Notes under the pieces: model-generated
Databases searched by the model: none
What the model saw: only the letters and a program-made list of their open reading frames with translations
What the model was told of the DNA's origin: nothing
Part shown: positions 1-5,702 of the stretch, piece by piece
Layout: each line of letters starts with the position of its first letter
Numbering within the stretch: the first letter of the stretch is position 1
Program-made: the position numbers and the translations under genes
NCBI GenBank assembly: GCA_021205255.1
Contig: JAJPXW010000102.1
Location: 1-7,838, forward strand
Source: Burkholderiales bacterium
Lineage (GTDB): Bacteria > Pseudomonadota > Gammaproteobacteria > Burkholderiales > Burkholderiaceae_F
Direction: 5' to 3'
DNA length: 7,838 bases

Positions 1-581
1 CTAAGCAATTTGCAGAAGTCGTCATTGCTCCTGAATTCACTACAGAAGCCCTAGGAGTATTTAACAAGAAAAAGAATCTTCGTGTTCTGACTGTAGCTAA
101 AGGTAAAGCACATAACGATTACGACATGAAGAGAATTGGGGGCGGGTTGCTCGTCCAAACTCCAGATATTCAAATTGTCAAACCTGAAGATCTTAAGTGC
201 GTTACTGAATTAAAGCCTACGTCTGCTCAGATAGCTGACATGATGTTTGCGTGGAGAGTAGCCAAGTTTGTTAAATCCAACACTATTATCTTTGTCAAGA
301 ATGGAATGACATTAGGAGTTGGTGCTGGTCAAATGAGCCGTGTGGATTCGGCACGTATACCAAACATTAAAAAAAAAAAGGCAGGCTTGAGTCTTCAGGG
401 CAGCGTTGCAGCATCAGCCGCATTTTTCCCGTTTAGGGATGGCCTTGATGTCATTATTGACGCTGGTGCTAAAGCTGTTATTCAACCAGGCGGTTCAATT
501 CGAGATGCTGAAGTCATTGCTGCGGCCAATGAGCGTGGTATCACGATGGTCTTCACGGGAGAAAGACACTTCCGTCACTAA
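1..581 (+). CDS. purH: PurH, bifunctional AICAR transformylase / IMP cyclohydrolase, C-terminal part
   Basis: This is the last 192 codons (from base 3) of PurH, which carries out the final two steps of de novo IMP synthesis in the cytoplasm: formylation of AICAR by 10-formyl-THF, then ring closure to IMP. The start lies outside the window. The family is about 520-530 aa, so only the C-terminal part of the transformylase domain is present; the cyclohydrolase domain and the catalytic Lys-His pair are off the left edge. Recognisable family blocks are SNTIIFVKNGMTLGVGAGQM, AFFPFRDGLD, VIQPGGSIRD and the terminal GERHFRH, whose Arg, Phe and His correspond to C-terminal AICAR-contacting residues in the human enzyme. 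Two oddities are an 11-A run (369-379) coding IKKKKA and Ala (codon 417-419) where the family motif SDAFFPF has Asp. The reading frame is open through both. In Burkholderia-type genomes purH usually sits by fis and ruvC, as I recall; here tolB follows. Confidence 0.96.
   Translation, partial: KQFAEVVIAPEFTTEALGVFNKKKNLRVLTVAKGKAHNDYDMKRIGGGLLVQTPDIQIVKPEDLKCVTELKPTSAQIADMMFAWRVAKFVKSNTIIFVKNGMTLGVGAGQMSRVDSARIPNIKKKKAGLSLQGSVAASAAFFPFRDGLDVIIDAGAKAVIQPGGSIRDAEVIAAANERGITMVFTGERHFRH
369..379 (+). repeat. A11 homopolymer run inside purH
   Basis: Eleven consecutive A residues encode part of Ile-Lys-Lys-Lys-Lys-Ala. The frame stays correct for PurH on both sides, so 11 is the in-frame length. 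Runs of this length are prone to replication and transcription slippage. Confidence 0.95.
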
Positions 582-658
582 TAATATGAGTATCTAAACC
601 CTTAGAGCTTAAATGTCCTAGTCCATGCGAATAAGGATTGCTTAGCTATAAGGATAGA

Positions 659-752
659 TTAGTTGATAAAGGGAGCTTGAATAGTTAGAAAGTCATAACT
701 AATTAAGTTCCCTCAATAGTCTTTCAGGAGCCTCAAAAGCCTTATCAATTAA
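659..752 (+). promoter_or_regulatory. Nested stem-loop element upstream of tolB (possible structured leader RNA)
   Basis: An 11-bp outer stem joins 659-669 (TTAGTTGATAA) to 742-752 (TTATCAATTAA) with one G-U pair. Inside it, 671-678 (GGGAGCTT) pairs with 705-712 (AAGTTCCC), continued by 682-687 (TAGTTA) with 696-701 (TAACTA) around an 8-nt loop; two more pairs and one A-A mismatch bridge these arms. The G-T pairs (662/749, 675/708, 679/704) are allowed wobbles in RNA read from the + strand but would be A-C mismatches from the other strand. No U-tract follows, so a terminator is unlikely. It matches no riboswitch I recognise. Confidence 0.4.
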
Positions 753-885
753 CCGATTCTTACAATTCACCTTTTCTTATTTCATTGTTTTAGAAGACTA
801 AGACTTTCTCAAAGAAGTTTTGAAGTATTGTTTAGGGGCAGGTCTAAAAGGCAAAGGACTCGTATTTAAAATTAACAAATCAGTA

Positions 886-938
886 GGAGCCATGGAATGC
901 AAAGGCAAATTCCTTATGCATTCAATTTCCATGTCTCC
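886..938 (+). promoter_or_regulatory. Long imperfect hairpin just upstream of tolB
   Basis: The pairs are GGAG 886-889 with CTCC 935-938, CATGG 891-895 with CCATG 929-933, AATGCA 896-901 with TGCATT 917-922, and AAGG 902-905 with CCTT 912-915, around a 6-nt loop. That is about 19 bp with one mismatch and two bulges. It ends 37 nt before the tolB start codon and does not cover the likely ribosome binding site. No T-run follows it, so it is not a typical terminator. It could be an mRNA leader element or a protein-binding palindrome. Confidence 0.4.
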
Positions 939-975
939 TTGAGAACAAGAAAGTAAATTAATAAAAGAGAAACAT

Positions 976-2268
976 ATGACTTCAACTGGTTGCACCCGCA
1001 GGTTATTTCTCTCTTCTATTGCGGCAACGGCAACGCTTACAGCATTGCCGGCTTGGGCACAACTCCAGGTAGATATCCTTGGAGTTGGAGCTAACCAATA
1101 TCCAATAGCAGTTCAAGCATTCCAAGGTGGAAATGCGTGTCCAGAAGATATCTCTAAAATTATTGGAGACGACCTTACTCGAAGTGGTCTCTTTAGGCTA
1201 GCTTCTGTTGATGCAACTGCCCCGGGAGTTGAGGACACTCCAAATTGGTCAGCCCTAACTGCCACTGGTGCAAATGCGGATGTCGTAGGGGAAGTTTCAA
1301 AAATTGCCGATGGCAGATGGAACATCCAATACAAGCTTTATGACGTTGTAAAGAAACAGGAGCTGTTAAACGGTTCTGATTTAACTCCCGAGGGTGATTT
1401 AAGACTAGAAGCGCACAAGATTGCTGACCGTATTTTCGAAAAAATTACCGGCATGCAAGGCGACTTCTCTTCTCAAATTGCTTATGTTCGTCAAAGCGGT
1501 CCAAAGAGCTATCAAATCATGATCGCCGATAGCGATGGATTTAATCCAAAACAAGCCCTTACTAGCCGAGCGCCCATTATTTCCATTTCTAGGGCACCAA
1601 CTGGTGATCGCATTGCTTATACTTCCTTAGAAGCAGGAAATCCGGAAGTTTTTGTCCAAAATATCAACACCGGAGCCCGACATAAAGTTGCTGGTTTCCG
1701 TGGAAATAACAGTGCCCCTGCATGGAGTCCTGACGGAGGAACACTTGCTGTTGCCCTATCTAAAGATGGAGTGACCAAAATCTATTTAATGAGCGCTGGC
1801 GGCGGAGCGGCTAGAAAGTTTACTGATGGCGACAGCATTGATACCGAGCCTACTTTCTCTCCAGACGGTAAGTACATTTACTTTGTAAGCGATAGAGGCG
1901 GAAATCCACAAATCTATAGACAAGCAGTAGGTGGAGGAAGAGCTGAAAGAATTAGCTTTGGAAATGCCTATGCTGTAAGCCCAACTGTTAGCTCTAGTAA
2001 TCATGAAGTAGCCTACATTGTGCGGGCAAATGGTAACTTCCAACTTGTTCAGCAAGATTTGTCGACTGGCAATGTCATTCCACTTTCTCAGTTCGGGAAG
2101 AACGAATCTCCAAGTTACTCACCTAACGGCAATATGATTGTTTTCGCAACTGATGTTGGAGGTCAGGGCGTACTTTCTATTGTCTCTTCTGACGGAAGTA
2201 TCCGTTCAAGACTGTCCGGCCTAAAGGGAGACATTAGGGAACCGGCTTGGGGACCACCACATAAATAA
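976..2268 (+). CDS. tolB: TolB, periplasmic beta-propeller protein of the Tol-Pal system
   Basis: TolB is the periplasmic component that shuttles between TolA and the lipoprotein Pal, controlling when Pal is free to bind peptidoglycan during outer-membrane constriction. The 430-aa length is normal. Residues 1-28 are a signal peptide with TRRLFLSS near the start, resembling a twin-arginine (Tat) motif, and likely cleavage after AWA (26-28). Residues 29-160 are the N-terminal alpha/beta domain. Residues 165-430 are the six-bladed propeller, with blade motifs AWSPDG (249-254), FSPDGKYIYFVSDRGG (294-309) and YSPNG (381-385); the first blade has degenerate APTG near 207. ATG 976 is the first start after an in-frame TGA (940-942), with a weak purine-rich AGAGA (966-970) upstream. 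pal follows after 17 bp and cpoB after that, the usual tolB-pal-cpoB order, but tolQRA are not upstream. Confidence 0.97.
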   Translation: MTSTGCTRRLFLSSIAATATLTALPAWAQLQVDILGVGANQYPIAVQAFQGGNACPEDISKIIGDDLTRSGLFRLASVDATAPGVEDTPNWSALTATGANADVVGEVSKIADGRWNIQYKLYDVVKKQELLNGSDLTPEGDLRLEAHKIADRIFEKITGMQGDFSSQIAYVRQSGPKSYQIMIADSDGFNPKQALTSRAPIISISRAPTGDRIAYTSLEAGNPEVFVQNINTGARHKVAGFRGNNSAPAWSPDGGTLAVALSKDGVTKIYLMSAGGGAARKFTDGDSIDTEPTFSPDGKYIYFVSDRGGNPQIYRQAVGGGRAERISFGNAYAVSPTVSSSNHEVAYIVRANGNFQLVQQDLSTGNVIPLSQFGKNESPSYSPNGNMIVFATDVGGQGVLSIVSSDGSIRSRLSGLKGDIREPAWGPPHK

Positions 2269-2285
2269 CAATAGGAATTTAAGAA

Positions 2286-2768
2286 ATGAAATTTATGCGT
2301 TTTTCGTTAATGGCTGTAGTCTGCGCATCTGTCTTGGCATTAACGGCCTGCTCCAGTGTTGATCTGAATAAGGATAATCAATATAGCGACGCTGATGTCA
2401 ATGACATGATTAACAACCCCAATGGTCCATTGGCTAAGAAGTCAGTGTATTTTGATTTCGACAGCTATACAGTCGATCAACAGAATATGCCTGTCGTCCA
2501 AAATCATGGTCAGTTCTTAAGTGGACATAAAAATGTTCAAGTACGTCTTGAAGGCAATACTGATGAGCGTGGTGGAAGAGAATACAACCTAGCTCTTGGA
2601 CAAAGAAGGTCTGAAGCCGTTAAATCAAGAATGACTTTAATGGGAGTCAACCCCGATCAAATCGAAACTGTGAGCTTCGGTAAGGAAAAGCCAAAAGCCT
2701 ATGGGCACACAGAAGCTGACTGGGCTGAAAATCGCCGTGTTGACATTCAATACCACGTTTCTAATTAA
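2286..2768 (+). CDS. pal: Pal, peptidoglycan-associated outer-membrane lipoprotein
   Basis: Pal anchors the outer membrane to peptidoglycan and is recruited to the division site by the Tol machinery. The 160-aa length is typical. Residues 1-21 are a lipoprotein signal peptide ending in the lipobox LTAC, with Cys22 as the lipidated residue; Ser at +2 and +3 predicts outer-membrane sorting. A short linker (23-50) leads to the OmpA-like peptidoglycan-binding domain (about 52-157), with YFDFDSYTV (55-63), the NTDERG segment (91-96) containing the Asp that contacts diaminopimelate, LGQRRSEAV (104-112) and ENRRVDI (148-154), which carries the conserved Arg. AGGA (2273-2276) lies 9 nt before the ATG, a good ribosome binding site. 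It is co-transcribed with tolB (17-bp gap) and cpoB (6-bp gap). Confidence 0.97.
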   Translation: MKFMRFSLMAVVCASVLALTACSSVDLNKDNQYSDADVNDMINNPNGPLAKKSVYFDFDSYTVDQQNMPVVQNHGQFLSGHKNVQVRLEGNTDERGGREYNLALGQRRSEAVKSRMTLMGVNPDQIETVSFGKEKPKAYGHTEADWAENRRVDIQYHVSN

Positions 2769-2774
2769 TAAACT

Positions 2775-3449
2775 ATGAGAATTAGCTATCTTGTTGCCGT
2801 CCTAGTAGGAGTCTTTCTAATGCAGACTCCTGCTCATGCTTTGTTTGGAGATAATGAGGCGCGTAATGCAATCCTGCAGTTGCGCCAGCAGCTCAAGACT
2901 ATGCAGGAAACTCAAACTCAAATGTTCGATCGTCTACAGTACCTTACTAAAGAGGTTCAGACATTAAGAGGCCAGGTAGATGATTTAACTAACAATTACG
3001 GAAGGCAACAGGATCAGTTAACCGATACTCAAGGAAAGAAACAGGAAGCAGCAGCTAAAGTCAATAAAGCTACTCAGGTTGCACAAGACAAGGAAATACT
3101 TGCTCAGCAAGCCTTGGATGAGAGCCGCCGCTATATCGAAAAGCAGGACTATGCAAACGCAATTAAAGGCCTGACGAAATTTACGCAAACTTACAGTACT
3201 TCTAAACTTTATCCAGAGGCGCTCTACTGGTTAGGAACAAGCTACTATGGTACTAAACAATTTGGAAGAGCCATAGAAGTAGAAAATCGCATGATTAGCT
3301 CCTACCCTAAACATGCAAAGGTACCGGACGCTCTTCTAATTCTCGGTCTAGCTCAGGAAGACTCAGGAAAGAAGACAGATGCAAATGCGACTTTTGCGAG
3401 GTTAAAGAAACAGTATCCAAAAAGTGAAGCAGCAAAACTTGCTCAATAG
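2775..3449 (+). CDS. cpoB: CpoB (YbgF), periplasmic Tol-Pal-associated TPR protein
   Basis: CpoB coordinates Tol-Pal-driven outer-membrane constriction with septal peptidoglycan synthesis; in E. coli it interacts with TolA and the PBP1B-LpoB synthase (family knowledge). Residues 1-22 are a Sec signal peptide with cleavage after AHA. Residues about 28-85 are a Gln-rich heptad-like coiled coil, the trimerisation region. A Gln/Ala/Lys linker (86-108) leads to a C-terminal domain of about three TPR repeats (111-145, 147-181, 184-218) with typical residues such as YPEALYWLGTSYY. The 224-aa length is within the usual range. It starts 6 nt after the pal stop with no clear Shine-Dalgarno sequence, which suggests translational coupling to pal. 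It is the last gene of the operon, followed by a strong terminator hairpin. Confidence 0.95.
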   Translation: MRISYLVAVLVGVFLMQTPAHALFGDNEARNAILQLRQQLKTMQETQTQMFDRLQYLTKEVQTLRGQVDDLTNNYGRQQDQLTDTQGKKQEAAAKVNKATQVAQDKEILAQQALDESRRYIEKQDYANAIKGLTKFTQTYSTSKLYPEALYWLGTSYYGTKQFGRAIEVENRMISSYPKHAKVPDALLILGLAQEDSGKKTDANATFARLKKQYPKSEAAKLAQ

Positions 3450-3473
3450 ATAGTTAACTTCAAAACCATCCAT

Positions 3474-3517
3474 AGAAACAGGCCAATGGCCTGTTTCTCA
3501 TTTTGTGAGAAGTTTTT
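3474..3517 (+). terminator. Intrinsic terminator of tolB-pal-cpoB
   Basis: A perfect 11-bp stem AGAAACAGGCC / GGCCTGTTTCT (3474-3484 with 3488-3498) with loop AAT is followed by CATTTT. An overlapping alternative hairpin TCTCA/TGAGA (3496-3500 with 3506-3510) is followed by AGTTTTT (3511-3517), so there may be two stacked termination signals. It begins 25 bp after the cpoB stop. Confidence 0.85.
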
Positions 3518-3543
3518 GTTTCACACCAATCACCCTCTATAAG
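3516..3543 (+). promoter_or_regulatory. Candidate sigma70 promoter of clcA
   Basis: TTGTTT (3516-3521) as -35, a 16-bp spacer and TATAAG (3538-3543) as -10. It lies directly after the upstream terminator and would give a leader of about 35 nt before clcA. It is judged only by match to consensus. Confidence 0.4.
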
Positions 3544-3584
3544 CTGTAATCACTACTCGAGAACTGCATATTTATGGGTGACAA

Positions 3585-5060
3585 ATGGAAGAACAAAAAT
3601 ATCAAAAACCATCTTTAAACCCTGATGACACCCAGATTAATCAACCTCCACCAATAGTTTCTGTCGGTTCTCATGGACCAGAAGGTAGGATTCACAGATT
3701 TGGTGCAGTGAGAGGTAAAGCTCACAGAGTAGTTGTCACCTTAAAAAGTAATAGATGGACCAGTACCGTAGGTTTTCTATTTTTATGTATGGTGGCTGGT
3801 GTTTTTACTGGCCTTGTCGGAGGTTATTTCCAATACTTTCTTCACATAGCTGAAAGATGGAGAGGCGAAGTAGCTGCTTGGGCGCAAACTGTTGGCTTTT
3901 GGCAAGGGTTCCTCACTCTCCTAGTAATTGGAATGGGTGCGGCTGTCATTGGTCGCTTTTTAGTAAGATTTGCCCCTACAGCTGGAGGTAGTGGAATTCA
4001 GTACGTAGAGGCCATGTGGCATAACGAAGTTGATGCAGCACATCTAAAGGTTCTCTTTGTAAAGTTTTTTGGTGGCCTTTTAACTTTAGGTAGTGGGATG
4101 GCTCTCGGACGCGAAGGTCCTACAGTCCAAATGGGAGCTGCCGTCGGTGCTTTCTGTGGAAGAGTATGCAAACTAACTAGAGATAATCTTAAATTAATTA
4201 CTATCGCCTCAGCCGGAACGGGTCTTGGCGTCGCTTTTTCCGCCCCGCTTGGCGGAGCTATGTTCGCCTTTGAAGAAGTAACTAAAGATATTGAGCTAAA
4301 GCTAGTTGTTCCAACTTTACTTTGCGTCGTTGCAGGGACTTCAATTTCAATGACTATTCTTGGCGAGCAGCCCGACTACTATGTCATCAATAAGGCATTT
4401 GAAATTCCCGATGTTATCCATCTATGTTTCTATTTGCTATTCGGGGTTTTTATTGGGGTAATGGGGGCCCTCTACAACTGGCTGATTATTGCTCTTTTGA
4501 AAGTCAACGACTGGTTTAGGTGGCTTCCGGCTGAAGTTAAAGCTGCTCTTGTCGGCATAGTTACTGCTATTCTTCTCTGGTTGGTACCTGATTGGACAGG
4601 GGGCGGGGACAAATTAGCGGATTATTTTCTCAACGTGAACGTAACCATAGAAATGGTTATTATCATCGGCTTGATTCGTTGGTTCTTTGCTCCGTTGTGC
4701 TATTCCACAGGAGTCCCCGGTGGTCTATTTTCCCCTTTGCTTCTAATGGGTGGCATTCTTGGCCATTTGTTTGTATGGCCATTTATCTGGCTGGGAGCGG
4801 ACTTAAATCCACTAGCATTTTGTGCTGTTGGAATGGCAGCTTTCTTCGGATCAACTATTAGAGCTCCAACAACAGGTGTTCTCCTTATACTTGAAATGAC
4901 CGCATGTTGGAATCTGACTATTCCTATGGTTGCAGCTAGTGCTGTCTCTTTCATGACTGCAAAGCTTATGAATTGTCTGCCAATCTACTCGGCTTTGCGC
5001 TTGAGAATACCGTCTGTGCATAAGCTGGAAGAAGAAGGTCAAAATGTCCTCTTTGACTAG
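3585..5060 (+). CDS. clcA: ClC-family chloride/proton antiporter
   Basis: This inner-membrane ClC protein exchanges Cl- for H+; bacterial members act in extreme acid resistance or anion homeostasis. It has 491 aa. Residues 1-58 are a hydrophilic, Pro-containing cytoplasmic N-terminus; hydrophobic helices follow from about 61 to 470. Filter and gate motifs are GSGIQ (135-139, Ser136; E. coli has GSGIP), GREGPTVQ (175-182) with gating Glu177, FEE (229-231), where Glu231 matches the internal proton glutamate and so argues for an antiporter rather than a channel, GGLFSP (379-384) and YSA with Tyr468. No C-terminal CBS domains are present. An in-frame TGA (3579-3581) directly upstream fixes the ATG as the first possible start; GGGTG (3576-3580) may be the ribosome binding site. 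It appears monocistronic between two hairpins. The name clcA is by family; it could equally be annotated clcB or eriC. Confidence 0.94.
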   Translation: MEEQKYQKPSLNPDDTQINQPPPIVSVGSHGPEGRIHRFGAVRGKAHRVVVTLKSNRWTSTVGFLFLCMVAGVFTGLVGGYFQYFLHIAERWRGEVAAWAQTVGFWQGFLTLLVIGMGAAVIGRFLVRFAPTAGGSGIQYVEAMWHNEVDAAHLKVLFVKFFGGLLTLGSGMALGREGPTVQMGAAVGAFCGRVCKLTRDNLKLITIASAGTGLGVAFSAPLGGAMFAFEEVTKDIELKLVVPTLLCVVAGTSISMTILGEQPDYYVINKAFEIPDVIHLCFYLLFGVFIGVMGALYNWLIIALLKVNDWFRWLPAEVKAALVGIVTAILLWLVPDWTGGGDKLADYFLNVNVTIEMVIIIGLIRWFFAPLCYSTGVPGGLFSPLLLMGGILGHLFVWPFIWLGADLNPLAFCAVGMAAFFGSTIRAPTTGVLLILEMTACWNLTIPMVAASAVSFMTAKLMNCLPIYSALRLRIPSVHKLEEEGQNVLFD

Positions 5061-5063
5061 CAA

Positions 5064-5119
5064 CCTATGCGGCTGGGTATTTGGTTGGCCTTACCTTCAG
5101 CCCCAGGTAGGAAAATTTT
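5064..5119 (+). terminator. Possible terminator hairpin after clcA
   Basis: GGCTGGGTA (5071-5079) pairs with TACC plus CAGCC (5092-5095 and 5098-5102) with a TT bulge. An outer CCTA/TAGG pair (5064-5067 with 5108-5111) closes the structure, and AAAATTTT follows at 5112-5119. The stem is long but bulged and the T-run is short, so termination is plausible rather than certain. Confidence 0.4.
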
Positions 5120-5138
5120 GGCTTAGCCACCAATTAAG

Positions 5139-5170
5139 TTAGTGATCTGTTGTTTGCAATAGGTCACTAA
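5139..5170 (+). repeat. 14-bp hairpin with a 4-nt loop
   Basis: TTAGTGATCTGTTG (5139-5152) pairs along its whole length with CAATAGGTCACTAA (5157-5170) around the loop TTTG. Two pairs (5146/5163 and 5149/5160) are G-T, which hold in RNA read from the + strand but would be A-C mismatches on the - strand. No T-run follows on either strand, so it is not an ordinary terminator. Confidence 0.75.
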
Positions 5171-5360
5171 CAAGTAGGCTTAAAGTAATGTGAAGTAATG
5201 GGCAATTGGCTTCCTTTCGAACTTTCCTTCCGAGACAAAAGAAGGCCTAGGCGTTTTGCAAAGGTCACTTTGATTCAGTTCTTTCAATTGAGCAAAGCAG
5301 TTGATTGAGGATAATTGACTTTGTTTTATTGACTCTTCGTATGTTTGAATTGCTGAGTCG

Positions 5361-5423
5361 TCAAAGCCAAGTTCTTAAGCTGGTCAACAATGTTGTGCGG
5401 GATTAGAACTTAAGATGCTTTGA
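5361..5423. repeat. Nested inverted repeat
   Basis: TCAAAGC (5361-5367) pairs with GCTTTGA (5417-5423), and directly inside it AAGTTCT (5369-5375) pairs with AGAACTT (5405-5411). The interior contains a small CAAC-AAT-GTTG hairpin (5385-5395). The neighbouring GACTC/GAGTC hairpin (5331-5359) ends just before it. Confidence 0.6.
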
Positions 5424-5506
5424 GGTATTTTGATGGGTTCACGCAGTGGGGGTGTATTCTTTTCTCAAAGTCAAGATGAATTTATTCTTTTCTAAGGTTA
5501 CGAATG

Positions 5507-5553
5507 CTTTTGTTGGAAATGCTTTTATGTGGCCCACTTGTCTGTAACAAAAG
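5507..5553. repeat. Inverted repeat CTTTTGTT / AACAAAAG
   Basis: CTTTTGTT (5507-5514) and AACAAAAG (5546-5553) form a perfect 8-bp stem enclosing 31 nt. The arms are of low complexity, so chance occurrence is possible. Confidence 0.4.
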
Positions 5554-5606
5554 ACTTGGCAACTTTCTTCAGAATTGATTTTTGAAACTGGGCTGAGCCA
5601 TTTTTA

Positions 5607-5667
5607 CAAGTCGCAAGTTTCAGCTAGCTTTAGCCAATCAGTATTGGGGTTGGACTAAAGCGACTTG
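5607..5667. repeat. Nested inverted repeat near the 3' end of rfaE1
   Basis: CAAGTCGC (5607-5614) pairs with GCGACTTG (5660-5667). Inside, CTTTAG plus CCAA (5628-5637) pairs with TTGG plus CTAAAG (5650-5653 and 5655-5660) with one bulged A. G5660 is shared and can serve only one stem. An alternative stem TGAAACT/AGTTTCA (5583-5589 with 5616-5622) overlaps it. In the rfaE1 direction it lies about 36 bp beyond the stop but is followed by TAAAAATGG, not a T-run, so it is a poor intrinsic terminator. Confidence 0.55.
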
Positions 5668-5702
5668 GTAAGTCTATAGTCAACTAAATAGCACTTACAT
5701 AG

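Larger units (their letters stand above)
582..975. other. 394-bp non-coding gap, structured leader region of tolB
   Basis: No open frame here resembles a known protein, and no remnant of tolA or another tol gene was recognised. No clear intrinsic terminator follows purH. The stretch contains a direct repeat ATAAGGAT (631-638 and 648-655), a nested stem structure (659-752) and a long hairpin (886-938). A weak sigma70-like candidate is TTGAAG (820-825), 17 bp, then TCTAAA (843-848), but the -10 match is only partial. A 16-codon micro-ORF (892-942) lies in the tolB frame but has no properly spaced ribosome binding site. The gap probably holds the tolB promoter and 5' leader. Confidence 0.7.
5061..5702. 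other. 642-bp non-coding gap between convergent genes, rich in stem-loops
   Basis: No reading frame here resembles a protein, and no tRNA, tmRNA, 6S or RNase P signature was recognised. After the clcA hairpin the stretch holds a chain of inverted repeats: 5139-5170, 5208-5247, 5259-5272, 5331-5359, 5361-5423, 5507-5553, 5583-5622 and 5607-5667. It also holds direct repeats AAGTAATG (5183-5200) and AGGTCACT (5161-5168, 5262-5269). The gap is long for one flanked by two convergent gene ends. It may contain a non-coding RNA gene, the terminators of both neighbours, or a decayed gene too worn to recognise. Confidence 0.6.

Noticed and set aside
631..655. Direct repeat ATAAGGAT as an iteron or attachment site
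   Set aside because: Only two short copies are present, and no integrase, replication gene or third copy is nearby.
820..848. TTGAAG-17-TCTAAA as the tolB promoter
   Set aside because: Matches to consensus are too weak in AT-rich DNA to list as a feature; mentioned only in the description of the gap.
892..942. 16-codon micro-ORF before tolB as a real gene
   Set aside because: The only purine-rich site is 2 nt from its ATG, the peptide resembles nothing, and most of it lies inside a hairpin. It is kept as a remark in the findings and not called as a CDS.
798..995. 65-codon frame on the - strand across the tolB leader
   Set aside because: No recognisable protein sequence, no ribosome binding site, and it overlaps the tolB start and the long hairpin.
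3574..3618. ATG at 3574 as an upstream start for clcA
   Set aside because: It is out of frame and reaches a TAA at 3616-3618; an in-frame TGA at 3579-3581 makes 3585 the first usable start.
4592..5063. Extra open frames on both strands within clcA
   Set aside because: They lie entirely over conserved ClC coding sequence and their products show no family features; they are out-of-frame readings of clcA.
5061..5702. A CRISPR array or tRNA/tmRNA gene in the long gap
   Set aside because: The repeats are only 8-13 bp with no regular spacing, and no T-loop/CCA-type 3' end or known RNA signature is present.
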